DNA from: Nephrocerus scutellatus
Lineage: Eukaryota; Arthropoda; Insecta; Diptera; Pipunculidae
DNA length: 64,000 bases
NCBI GenBank assembly: GCA_947095585.1
Contig: OX352763.1
Span: forward strand, 100,977,908 to 101,041,907
Direction of reading: 5' to 3'
Below the pieces are notes generated by a model. It was given only the letters and a program-made list of their open reading frames with translations. It did not search any database and was not told the origin of the DNA. A program made the translations under genes and the position numbers. Positions 23,261 to 33,994 of this stretch are shown one piece after another; the first letter of the stretch is position 1; each line of letters opens with the position of its first letter.

Positions 23261-25265
23261 TTTTATCAGTTTGTCCTCTCGTATATCTCGACTTCTACGG
23301 GGCAGAATTTGATGGGAACTGTTTTAAAACAATTGCTCGGCTTGCAATGGCGTAGTTTTGTGACTTTTTTTATTTTTTATGGGTAGTTTAAGGAGGAAAA
23401 GTATAAAATAGTGGTTTTTCATCAAACTCAAATCATTTTAAGCTAATTCAGTCTTTATACTGAATTACAACTATCCATATGGCGAGCTGCGAAGCTCCGC
23501 TTAAATATTTTATATTTGACATCGCAATTCAAAATAAGTGAAAACAATCCTTCGGGTAGTAAGTTATGGGACACTTAAATCCAGCTGGAGTGCTGCAAAA
23601 CAATTTTATTTTTCTAATTTTGTATCATTTCATTTAAAAAAAATTTATATTTGAACATTTTAATATTATTTTCAAAAACATTACATATAATTATTGTGCT
23701 GACTTTATGTCCGCCTGTCTATTATGTCTCACAGATACCACTTACACTACAACTGCTTGTACATACTTTGGATTCATGTTTTTCACTTAATAAGTAAATA
23801 TCCAGACTTTAGTTTCAATTGTGCTTAAGTAACTTTATTTACTTAACTTGGTAAGCCAAAGCCAATACATATTCATTATAACCCCATTAATATTAGAAAT
23901 CAAACATCATATTGCAAACAATCGGCAGTATAGTAAACATAACAACAATGCAAAAATCCAATGTAGGGTTTAAAGAGACATCCAACAATAGACGGAGTTA
24001 CATGCGACAATTAAATGTAACTAAGCTGATGGTTAAGGATCATGTTATTTGCTTCCAATTGAAATCCTTGAAAACGAGAAGTATGACAATGACAAAATGT
24101 GTGTCGTCAGGCGTTCATGCTGATTAATTAGTTAGCATGGAGGGGGATTGCCAATTAAAATGGCATTCATCAAATATAAATGCGACTGTATGGAGTGTTT
24201 GCGAATTTACTTCAATTTATTGAAGCCAAATGGAAAAAAAGTATCCCTGGCTCGCTTGATCTCCTCACTACTTTATAACGCCAAAGCCTTTGACAGTTCC
24301 ATACTAATTGCTTGGAATTGGATTGTTGTACGAACACCCAGCGATGAGAATTTTTATACAATCAACCCTTTCAAAATATCATCCATTTGCAGAACAAACG
24401 CATCAGCCCGTTGACAACCGGCAGCGTGGTGCTAACAGTATATGTGCATAATAGGATTCATGTGAATATTGGAAAGTTCGCTATCTAAAAGTTTTCAGTA
24501 GTATTTTCCTTTTGCACTCAACCAATTCCACGACGGATATTACAAAGTACTTTTCATTCCAAGTTTTTTTTTAGTTGTTCTTATAAGAATGTAGGTACAA
24601 TTTCCGCCCTGGGGCGTTTTTGATATTTTTGTCAAAGTGCAATTTTGCATATGTGGGAAAATTGTTATAAAATGGAAATGTTTGCATTTTCGTCCTACTT
24701 TTGCCTCGGGCTTAATATTTTTTTTTTTTTAAGCACATTGGAAGCACCCGACACTTCAGCGGAGATGAGTATCGACGAATATTTCAAAAACTTTTTTATC
24801 TGTGCAAAAAAATTCCACTCGTTTCGATCTTTACTTTTGATAACTGATGAATAATATCTTTGGGGAATGTGCAATGATGGGAAACACAAAGTGGCACAGA
24901 AATCAAACAGAAAGTTCACACTTGCTTATGAATGCAATGCCAATGCAAGGCTAGTAAAAGTTGCTGTTTGACTGACAGTGCATGTTTACGTTTAGTTTTG
25001 TGTCGTAGTGACGGTCCAATGTTTCAATGCAATTCCTCGATGTTCAATGTTTTAAAAAACTACATATTTTTCAATTGCACCACAGTTATTTTCTTATATC
25101 AGTCTCAGCATCAATAGAACAAACCACACAAAAACCACAATCAACAATCTAAAGAATCGGTTCAGAACCAGCCTAAACAATCAGCTTTCTGGGTACCATC
25201 TTAGGGAATATGAATTTCCAAACAGTAGGGAGTTATAAATTTGCTATTCATCACAGCGGTTGCTC
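23261..25265. other. AT-rich stretch without recognised feature
   Basis: Several short frames on both strands (23912-24127, 24148-24414, 24645-24854) lack recognisable domains. A T-run is at 24719-24730. No RNA gene or repeat identified. Confidence 0.4.
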
Positions 25266-25790
25266 TGCAATGAACCGTAGAGGAGACCCGAACTTGGTCG
25301 TGGGAGGTTGACCCCAAGGCAAACGAGAGGTGGTACGGCTTAGTAAACTCGATCAGGGGGAATTCAGGATAACTGTCCAGTCAACACGAAGCGAGGTCCA
25401 CCACCAGTAGGCAGTTAAAGCTGTCTCTACCGAAGGTAAAACTTTCGACGGAAAATTTTGGGGCCTATACCCAACTTTAAATCTATGCCTGTCTCCACAG
25501 AAAAGCTGAGCCCAGTCTACAACGCCGATAAGCCGACAAAAAGAAAAAAAAAACGGATCCCCCGTTCCACCAAAAGGGTAGCCAGGTAGCAATGATAACC
25601 ACCTGCGGCGAGGCCTCAGCGGAGTTGATAGATCAGGATAAAGAGCCCGCCAAAGGGAGAATGAAGGTTGAGAACAGGTAGATCCCAAAAGGGCAAAGAG
25701 GCGGCGCTCAGAGAAAAGAGAGGGTACTGTGCAATCGACCAGTGCTCCTCCTAATAATAGCATAGCAGAGCAGCATTGTGTGATGGCTAA
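25266..25790. other. GC-richer segment of unknown origin
   Basis: Base composition changes from AT-rich to clearly more GC-rich. The segment holds gaggagacccgaacttggtcg near 25273, an A-run with agaaaaaaaaaacgg near 25540, and purine-rich plus-strand DNA to 25740. A minus-strand frame at 25353-25763 (136 codons) has no recognised domain. Composition and edges fit the 5' part of a non-LTR retrotransposon, but I cannot prove it. Confidence 0.35.
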
Positions 25791-25820
25791 CGAAGCGAAA
25801 TTCGGAAATTGTTCCGTCTG

Positions 25821-26119
25821 ACTTTGGGAATCTTAATAATAATATTCAGCGCGACAGACCATTGCGGTCTTAGCTTCTCGCGACCATTTGTGTGCACATG
25901 TATATTTTTGGGCTCAAATGGAAGGTACCTACAATTTATGGCCGGATCCGAACGGCGAATTGAGAAGAGCTTTCCGTGACAAGTTATTACTCTCGGAATG
26001 TTTGTCGGTGGGACACCGTGAAAAATACTTTTGGTGTTACTGCGATTCGAACCACGAACCTCCTGCTCAGTAGCCATGTGCACTTCCACTGAACCACGGC
26101 GCCCACTTTGGGAATCTTA
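25821..26119 (-). mobile_element. Full-length SINE, head type A, with 15-bp target duplications
   Basis: The SINE occupies 25836-26104 on the minus strand and is flanked by a perfect 15-bp direct repeat actttgggaatctta (25821-25835 and 26105-26119). The (ATT)n tail is at the left, the tRNA-like head with A and B boxes at the right. The insertion is intact at both ends. Confidence 0.93.
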
Positions 26120-26149
26120 TCTTATCCTTAATCAGTCCATTTTCAAAAA

Positions 26150-26880
26150 GCAAATGTCTATTCGTTCTTCTAGTTAGCTTCTAGGCGCGACTTCTGTTTT
26201 CAGGGCAAAAAGCTTTTTAAAAAAATCCAAATTGGACCGTCTGGTTTGGTTAGGTTGTGTGGCTGTCGGCAGGAAACCGACCCAATTAGACCAATAGATG
26301 GTACAATGTGATGTCACATGGATCGAGAGGATTTCTCGCTCTACTCGTTCAACCAATTGGAGTTTCGAATGAAGCGTAGAATACTTTTTATGTCAGTGCT
26401 TGACAAATCGTTAGGGTCGTTGAAAAAGAAGGCTCCCAAATGGAGCTTACGCTTTAGATAAAGAGCTGTGCATGTGCAGGGAAGGTGAAGATTGGTTTCT
26501 TCTTCCTCCTCGTCCATGCAGCTTCTGCAGAAGTCATTGCAACACCAAGCCTTGCTGCATGCTTGCGTATTAGACAGTGCCCAGTAATGACACCTATTGT
26601 AGCACTTATGTGCAATCAGATTAGAGAGATTACTTGGAGCAACTAGCACTAGATTTGTTTTGTCGCTACACAAGTTATACCATTTAGGTTGGTTTTGTCA
26701 GTAGCATCCTACTTTAACATGAGTTTGCATGCAGCAGTCGGTATGGTAAGGAACTTCTTTCAGGTAGAAGGGGCAGCGTAGTACCACTTTTGACGAGTTC
26801 CCCAGAATGTCCCTATGCTCCGGCACCGTCTGGTTTGACTTAGCCTTAAAATTTATTCTTCTTATTTAAAAATAAACTAA
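26150..26880 (-). mobile_element. LOA/R1-type LINE 3' fragment, copy B
   Basis: The minus strand holds an open frame of 110 residues (26673-26341) with NDFCRSCMDEEEEE, LHLPCTC and GAFFFNDPNDLSSTDIK, the C-terminal Cys-rich domain of this LINE family. To the right is a degraded RNase H end. To the left is the 3' untranslated part with GSVSCRQPHN in one frame and a terminal ccaacctaacc-like tract (near 26245). It is very close to copy C at 31140-32180, which is on the other strand. Confidence 0.85.
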
Positions 26881-28440
26881 ACCCAAAAGTTAACAATTCA
26901 ACAATTCTTTTTTTTTCTAGATTTCTCTTAAATACAGCGAACAGCAACAATAAACTTCCTAAAAATGATCTCGAAATAAAGGTGAGTAAAAGTTAAAACT
27001 CCTTTAATTCGGTTTTAAAAAAAATTAATTTAAAGATCCTATCATAACTTGTTGTCGTCACTCTCATGTTGCATCTATAGAAACATATTGTATGATGATG
27101 AAAGGGAAAAATTAATAAACAGGACATCTGTACCAAACTGCATTGCCCAACAGCATTTCACTATCATCTATCATCTACAGTTGTAAGTTCAATAGAGAGG
27201 TACATCATGTTGTACATCCCTTCTGGAATATGATGCCGTATAAACTGGTCTGTCTGCTATATTCACCAATGTCCCAAATGGGAAAAGTTTTTCTCACTCG
27301 TTCTGAAAGCTTTCAAATATGAAGCGACAAAAAATGTATGCATGTTCCGCGCTTCCTTTCATTTTTCATCAAGGGCGACCACAGCAACATATCCTGTAAT
27401 GTAACCAAACACAACCACACAAAAATAGTTCGGTAAACCGTTTTTTCTTCCTATCGCCGCCATATGTATATCATATTTGTTTAGTGAATTTCTCATCCTG
27501 GCACGCGGACGCTGGTCTGGTCGGATGAGATAAAATGCACTCTATTGAAAAGTTTACTATTATCCTTGTATATCCGGGTTTCCTGTTGCCTACAATCTGC
27601 TGGTCGGTTGAATATAGTAGGATTACTGCTGTATTAAAAACCATCATATATACACATACAGTAGCGTTTTGCAGTCGTCCTTTTTGGGTATTGTTTGATA
27701 GTCAAATAAGAAGCAGCCCTAGCTGCTCGGTACTGGTTTGTTGATTCTGTTGCTTGCCCAAATCAGATTTTCCTCTATCTGAGACCAATCCGCTTTAGCG
27801 CTGGTGTATTCAGAGTTTTGATGGAATTGAAAATTTGCAAAGGAAAGGCTGGTGAAAGGGCAGACGGACATAAAAATACGCTGCAGGATCTCAAGCACAA
27901 AGACTGCAAAAGCGAAACTATTTTTTGTGTGGTTCGTCGTAGACATTTTTCCAAAATCAACTAAAAGACCCGACAGGCAACTCCTCTCTTTGACTCCATT
28001 GACTTGACTGGCGGTTAGTTCTTCTTCCACAAAAAAGGCAGGATGCCGCTTCAATGTTTTATTTACTCGAAAGTTTGTAAATTTGCACAACAGCAGCTGC
28101 ATAGAATGTTGGTAGACTGCGGTCAGCGGGTAGCTTGTTACAGTGCATAATCACTGAAACCGCTCCAACACCGAACGCACAGGAAAATGGAAATAGAATT
28201 TGCAAACGTTGTGTAGTGCAGTTATTAAAGATGAACTGCAGTTAGTTGTGTAGTGCGCCTTCTTAGGCATTTAACGAATTTATGTAAATGGATAAAAAAA
28301 AAACAAAAAATAAAAATAAGCTGCTAAACGGGGCCTAATTTTACATTACGGTACATTAAATCTAAACTTGTAAAGAAGACAATCCAGACTGGCTCTCTTG
28401 TAATCAGCGGTACAAACACTCTTTGCTGACCATAATAAGC
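26881..28440. other. Unassigned stretch
   Basis: AT-rich with scattered frames. The longest, 27719-28102 minus (127 codons), has no recognised domain or codon pattern that persuades me it is an exon. No RNA gene or repeat is apparent. Confidence 0.4.
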
Positions 28441-28452
28441 TAAATGATATGT

Positions 28453-28522
28453 TGCACGTGACGTGACTTGACGTGACATGATGTGACGTGTGCGACATGA
28501 TATGGCGTGACGGGACGTTACA
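28453..28522. repeat. Degenerate (GTGAC)n minisatellite
   Basis: Reads as a run of related pentamers and decamers: acgtgacgtgacttgacgtg, acatgatgtgacgtg, gacatgatatggcgtgacgg. From 28523 to 29140 the DNA is AT-rich with nothing recognised. Confidence 0.75.
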
Positions 28523-29144
28523 ATAAAAAACTAAATAAAAAACTTTATTAATTGAGAGTCCATCGCAACAATTTACTACTGTACTGTACTCACTTAAAAT
28601 ATAAGGTCTTAAGAATGTAAGATATACGTATGAAAGGAACGCTAAGAAGCCAGAGTAATAGCAAAGATAATAAATACCTTGATGTCTTACGCTTATGGAC
28701 AGATCCTATGTTCATAAAATTGTTTGCTGTATTTATATGACATCTATTGTTAAATCATGTAACTAAAATTAATCGTTAGGGTAGTGTATAAACCTAAAAT
28801 TTAAGTGCAATTTACACTCAAGTACACTTGTTCTTTTTTATGTCTAGTATATTTCTCTTTAACATATAAAATTTGAGTTCCATATATCAACTACACCCAA
28901 GTACTATTTAATAAAATGGATCAAAGATCTTTTGAAATTATAAAGTAGAAATGATTCGAATACGGTCAAGCAGGCTAATCGAGCACGCAGATGAAATTCA
29001 ATTTTTCTCAATTCAATGTATGGTCATGCGACATCTGTATAATATTATATTAGTAGTGAGTACCCGTCAAAAATGACGGAAATAACTTTTTTTCACTTAA
29101 GTCCCAACATATTATTACTACTCTTAAAAATTTTTGAGTTAATC

Positions 29145-29715
29145 GTCACAATCGTTTGTTAAGATACCATCACCTAAGCGAACCACCCATTCATTAAATA
29201 CATGTTGTCCTGCTTAGCGCATCTTGGTAAATAAACTGCGTTGTTTGACGTGACGCCAAAGTGGCGAATTTTTGATGCACAATTCAATGATGTCAGTTTC
29301 AGTCCCTCTTAGCACTACATTTAAAGTGGGTCGAAATTTACCGCCCAATATCAGGAACTTAACTCCAAATGGTCGGACGTCGCTTATAATTTCTTTAAGT
29401 AACAGGTCTATGAGTGGAAAGCATAGATGTTTCGCCGTTTATTAACAGAGATGCTTTCTTTAATTTGTTTGACTCAAATGATGGAATTTTCATGTTTCAT
29501 TTGCCGAAAGTGGAATTTTGAATCCACTATGTGCTATCCGAACACCTGCCAACAAATCAGCTGCAATTCCTGTAGTGGTGAATGCCTGAACTTTTTGTCC
29601 TTTTGCTCTACATAGCACATCAGTGTGTTGTAAAGGTATGTTTTGCCTGAGCCTCCAATGGCATCAATAAAAAAGAACCACGATTCAGCATTTAAATTAT
29701 CAAACGAAACCCGAT
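29145..29715 (-). mobile_element. Helitron PIF1-like helicase fragment, degenerate
   Basis: The minus strand begins FDNLNAESWFFFIDAIGGSG with Walker A GGSGKT at 29656-29639, then TYLYNTLMCYV. After frame changes come QIKESISVNKR and, near 29400-29160, ISDVRPFGVKFLILGG, RGTETDIIELCIKNSPLWR and NEWVVRLGDG with a few stops. This order matches the helicase half of the Rep/Hel protein of Helitrons, rolling-circle transposons. The Rep nuclease is not found. The 5' side is cut by a SINE head fragment. Confidence 0.85.
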
Positions 29716-29719
29716 TATT

Positions 29720-29772
29720 ATCGAACCTCCTGTTCGGAAGCCATGATCTTATCCACTGAGCCATGGCGCCAC
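29720..29772 (-). mobile_element. SINE head fragment
   Basis: The minus strand reads ggcgccatggctcagtggat and gaggttcgataataatc, which is the SINE head with a disrupted B box. It joins directly to the Helitron helicase on the left and to a C-repeat array on the right. Confidence 0.65.
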
Positions 29773-29779
29773 CTTACGG

Positions 29780-30235
29780 GCCAAAAAAAAAACTTAAACT
29801 TATCAGAGCACCAAATGACCAAATGTGTGAATATGAACCTAATCCGATCATAAACCAACCATTTTCGTAAATATCTCGATTCCAGCGCCACCTAACGGGT
29901 AAAAAAAAAACTTAAACTTATCGGAGCACCAAACGATCATACGGTGTGAATATGAACCTAATCCAACCATAAACACAAATTTTCGTGGGCTTCGTGGTTT
30001 TTGTGGGTCAAAAAAAACTTAAACTTATCGTAGCACCCAACGATCATATGATGTGAATATGAACCTAATCCAACCATAAACACAAATTTTCGTCAGTATC
30101 TCGATTCCAGCGCCACCTAACGAGTCAAAAAAAACTTAAACTTATCGTTGCACCAAAAAAATATATGGTGTAAATATGGATACGATACATATAATGCTTT
30201 AGGCGGAATGAGGCTACATAAAACCGTTATATCCA
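29780..30235. repeat. C-repeat tandem array, ~117-bp units, four units
   Basis: Units share cttaaacttatcggagcacc, accaaacgatcat, ggtgtgaatatg, ctaatccaaccataaac and ctcgattccagcgccaccta. Anchors at 29793, 29911, 30018 and 30135 give steps of 118, 107 and 117. The same family, diverged, occurs at 56782-57500 and 61300-61990. Confidence 0.9.
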
Positions 30236-30470
30236 TACAGACAAACAAACAAAAGTGTTGTGTACAAAATTTGAAGAAAATTGGGTTAATTTCTAAAAAA
30301 AATTTATTTGAAAGTCCCTCGGCATTGGGGCCCGATAACTCCTAAATTTTAACAGAAAGTGTTATCATAGAAACATGTGTATTTTCGATCGAATGTGCAA
30401 AGTTTGAATAAAATCGGGCTTTAGGAAGTGGGTTAAAAATCGATCACAAGATTTGGCCAGCCACCGGCAC
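30236..30470. repeat. A-repeat units plus flank block
   Basis: About two A-repeat units, followed by aatcgggctttaggaagtgg, gatcacaagatttg and ccagccaccggc, the same order as 5100-5220. The block is joined directly to the C-repeat array, so two repeat families meet here. Confidence 0.8.
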
Positions 30471-30474
30471 CCCC

Positions 30475-30790
30475 CGGTACGGACAGATGACGTGTTTACG
30501 ACTACAATGTTCGCAACCTCTCCCCCCTTATATAGCGTGTATTAGAATCTTACAAAGGCTATATATTTCTGTATATAAAATTGTAAACCTCTGGAAACTT
30601 TTCAATGGGTGTAATAAAGGCGGAATTTTTCCGCAGAGATTCATTCGTAGTTTGGAATTCAACCATTCAATGTACGGACCTATGACGTGTTTACGCCTAC
30701 AATGTTCTCATCCTCTCCCGTTCATATGGTGTGTATTAGAATCACACAAAATGCTCTTTCGGAATCGACGAACAGGGGGTAAAGTGACAA
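30475..30790 (+). mobile_element. LTR-family fragment with internal duplication
   Basis: The middle (30560-30680) resembles 1775-1890 of the probable solo LTR (TATA-like tatataaaattg, acttttcaatgggt, ccgcagag). On either side a ~75-base phrase with atgacgtgtttacg, ctacaatgttc and gtgtattagaatc occurs twice, at about 30487 and 30690, giving a tandem step near 203 bp. From 30790 to 31140 nothing is recognised. Confidence 0.55.
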
Positions 30791-31139
30791 ATTCTAATCC
30801 AAAGACTGTAGAATATATGATGTGTAGAGTGTTTATGTGATCGATCGATTTGACCTAAATCCGTATCGTGTTCATGGCGTAGTAGTTTTTTGACAGTTGG
30901 CGAGATACGATCAATATAATGAATGCGAGTGGTCTAGCAAAGAAGTGATGTTTAATATGATTTGAATTAAATTGAATTTATGTTGCCCTATCGAACCAAT
31001 TGAATTTATAATGAAATTTGGAAAGCATCTTGTATCTTTGAACACATTATTTGTTTAAGTGGCTCAAGTTTTAATTTTCTGTCTTTCTCAAGAGAGTAAT
31101 GTGTAAATACATGTCTTGTTTGCACACTCCTTTATTCTG

Positions 31140-32180
31140 AATTCTTTCAAAGCTTCACCAGGAGGTATAGACTACACCATTCCGCAACTTCCAGGCCACC
31201 ATCCCCTTCAGATCACTCCAGCAAAAAAGTGCTATCTTGGAAGATAAATCAATCAGTTTTTATGCTGACGGGTCAAAAACTGGTTATGGGGTAGGCGGAG
31301 GTGTTTTCTCAAAAAGCCTAAATATAAGTCTTCCCTTCCGTCTTTCTAATCACTGCAGTGTTTTTCAAGCAGAAATCATGGCGATTAAAGGTGTGCTGTC
31401 TTGGCTGAAGAGAAACGTCATATCCACTAAGGATGTCCGCATCTTTCTGATAGTCAATCAGCTTTGAGATCCTAGAATCATTCTCTACGAACTCGATTGT
31501 AGCCCTAGACAGCCGATCACCTCTCAGGGAGATGGCGGAGCAGTTCAACATTCACCTATATTGGATGGAGAACTCCAGGGCTGATGGACTCGCCAAAAAT
31601 GCTATTACGCTGCCCCTTCTACCTGAAAATTATTCCCTAGGCATACAGATTGCTACATGCAAACTCATGTTAAAGGCAGGATACTACTGACAAAACCAAC
31701 CATAGATGGACAAATGGTATAACTTGTGTAGCGACAAAACAGATCTGGCCAAAGATTGATCCGAAACGCTCCAAGTGTTTGATCTCTTTAAACAGAGTGC
31801 ACATAAGAGCTACGACATGTGTAATTACTGGGCACTGTCTTATAGACAAGCATGCAGAAGGCTTGGTGTATTTTCCAAAGACTTCTGCAAAAGCTGCATG
31901 AACGAGGAAGAGGAAGAGACCATTCTTTACCTACCCTGCACATGCACGGGTCTTTCTCTAAAGCGTAAGCTCCATTTGGGAGCATTCTTTTTTAACGACC
32001 CTAACGATTTGTCAAGCACTGACATCAAATGTCTTCTACGCTTCATTCGAAGCTCCAACTGGTTCAATTAGTAGGGCGAGAAATCCTCTCGATCCATGTG
32101 GGATCACAATGGACCGGACCATCTATTTGTCTAAGTGGGTCGGCTTCCTGCCGACAGTCACCCCAACCTAACCTAATTAG
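31140..32180 (+). mobile_element. LOA/R1-type LINE 3' fragment, copy C
   Basis: RNase H begins near 31237 with SFYADGSKTGYGVGGGVF, HCSVFQAEIMAIKGV and VRIF, where the Asp and Glu blocks are visible; the frame shifts, then MAEQFNIH and DGLAKNAI follow. A second frame (31775-32071) carries YWALSYRQACRRLGV, DFCKSCMNEEEEE, LPCTCTG and FFFNDPNDLSSTDIK. The copy ends with ggtcggcttcctgccgacag and a short (CCTAA)2-like tail at 32166-32178. RT and endonuclease are missing. Confidence 0.87.
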
Positions 32181-33940
32181 ATAGAACGCAATTGGTTGAA
32201 GGATTTGGCAGTCTATAACAGAATTTATACATAATTGATTCTGATATTTTACATTTTCTCCCGTCACCCTCCTAGCACCTCGGGGTGGTGGTGCACTGTA
32301 GCCTATAAAACCTACCCCAGCCAATAATTTACATTGAAAATTTTATAAATATTGGTTTGTAAATGTGAGTTTCTATAAACAACATACCAACTAACATAAA
32401 TTTAATTTTTATATACAGATGGCTGACCAGGGCAACATATCCACTGATTTATTTATAATTACCAGTCTTGAAGTTGACTATCTAACTTGACTATCCAGAC
32501 TTATTAAACTAATCTCAATTAAAACTAAAACTAAAGCATCATCTTCAGAGAAGAGTCACATCAATGAAAATCACTTATAACTTAAGAGAAAGAATAGTTA
32601 TTAAAACATAAAGCGTCCATTGGATTAAACGAAGAAAACTTTTTTTTTTAATTGCATTTAAAAGAGTTGATTCTATCTAAAGAGGCAGAGAAAAAGAAAC
32701 ACAAACTATACACCAAAAAGATACTAAAAGAGAAGTGAACTTTTTAATATGAGAATTGTATTGCCCATGGGCTTCTGCGCTACCACCAAAATACGAAGAA
32801 CGAACTGTACGAGAAAAGACACTTTTGGTGCGACTATTTAGTACATTAATTTTTAATTGAGTCTGCATCTTCCAGACAGATAACATCTCGAGATATCGCT
32901 TCGTTTTGGTAATTCTGGCAAATGAGCCATACAACTGCTTAGTAGATTTTTCTTTGGTTCTTTAAACACAACTTGGTTTGCTGTTTTCCGCTCCAGAAAA
33001 GCAGAAAGTTACTTGTGAAAAATAGATGAGAAACTTGAGGAAACTTTTTGTTTAAAAACAGCGGTTCTCGACTTTTACTACGCAAACTTTTTGGGTGGGA
33101 TAGGGAAAAGTTTCCTAACACGCGACACACGGAAGGTATACAGTGACAGGTCATCAGTTGAAACTTTCTTGCTCACTTCGTTGGGCAAAACAAGCCCCAT
33201 ATATATGGTAAATAACGATATTTGTTATTGTTTCTTGTTGAATGTTTATATTGTCGTGGAATGTGAACTTTAAAAGTCTGGTCAATAACCATGTCTTCTG
33301 GTTCTTGCAATTTCACCTGGTACTCTTCACATTCGAAGAAGTTTTATATCAAATGAGCGTTGTCTATGCCTAAGGAAAAGTTGTTCGTTCGTTATTCCCT
33401 TCATGACTGCATTTAAGTTAAGGTAAATAATTTAACATCTTTCACCTGTAGTGACATTTACTGTTACTGTTACAAGCAAAGATATGGATATAAAAACTTT
33501 CGGTTGCATACAAAAATGTACTTTCTTCTCTTCAACACATAGTGTGTCAAGTGCATTAAATGATGTGAGGGAGCATGAGTACTCGTATCTTCGGCCTTTG
33601 GGAGAGCAGCATACCTTTGTATATACTCGACATCAGACATGGCGAACGAACCCCTTAACTGTCACAGTAATATAGGATAAGCCTACTGTATGCACCACCA
33701 AGCCTCATACAAAAAATACGTTCGATTCAAATAAACGGCAACGCCTTTTGGAAAAGAATGTCACAAAAAGATTACTTTTTTACTAACTGCTCCATATTCA
33801 ATCCTTTTATTACATTCTTTTTTGAAGTAAAAAGTAAACTTTTGTAGGCACGTAGAGAGAAAACTTAAAAGACTGCATGAATGCAACGTTTTGTCTTCCA
33901 CCATTTGCGAAGATGACAGAAAAATATGTAAAGAATAATT
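32181..33940. other. Unassigned stretch
   Basis: No recognised domain. Several frames of 60-86 codons overlap on both strands near 32680-33680. T/A-rich runs are common. No gene can be supported. Confidence 0.4.
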
Positions 33941-33944
33941 TTAG

Positions 33945-33992
33945 ATTATTGAATTATTATAGGATGGTTATAGGATTGTTATAGAATGTGTT
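33945..33992. repeat. Short (TTATAGGATGAT)n-like minisatellite, left block
   Basis: Contains attattataggatggttataggattgttatagaatg-type pieces in a row. The same repeat resumes at 36600, directly after the RTE element, and again at 39005-39520. Confidence 0.7.
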
Positions 33993-33994
33993 CT

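Noticed and set aside
27719..28102. 127-codon minus-strand frame as a host exon
   Set aside because: No recognisable domain; no convincing splice context; a frame of this length occurs by chance in 64 kb.
32160..32180. CCTAACCTAA, like the TTAGG insect telomere repeat
   Set aside because: Only two units, placed exactly at the 3' end of a LOA/R1-type LINE; copy B has a similar tail. It is an element tail, and flies generally lack TTAGG telomeres.
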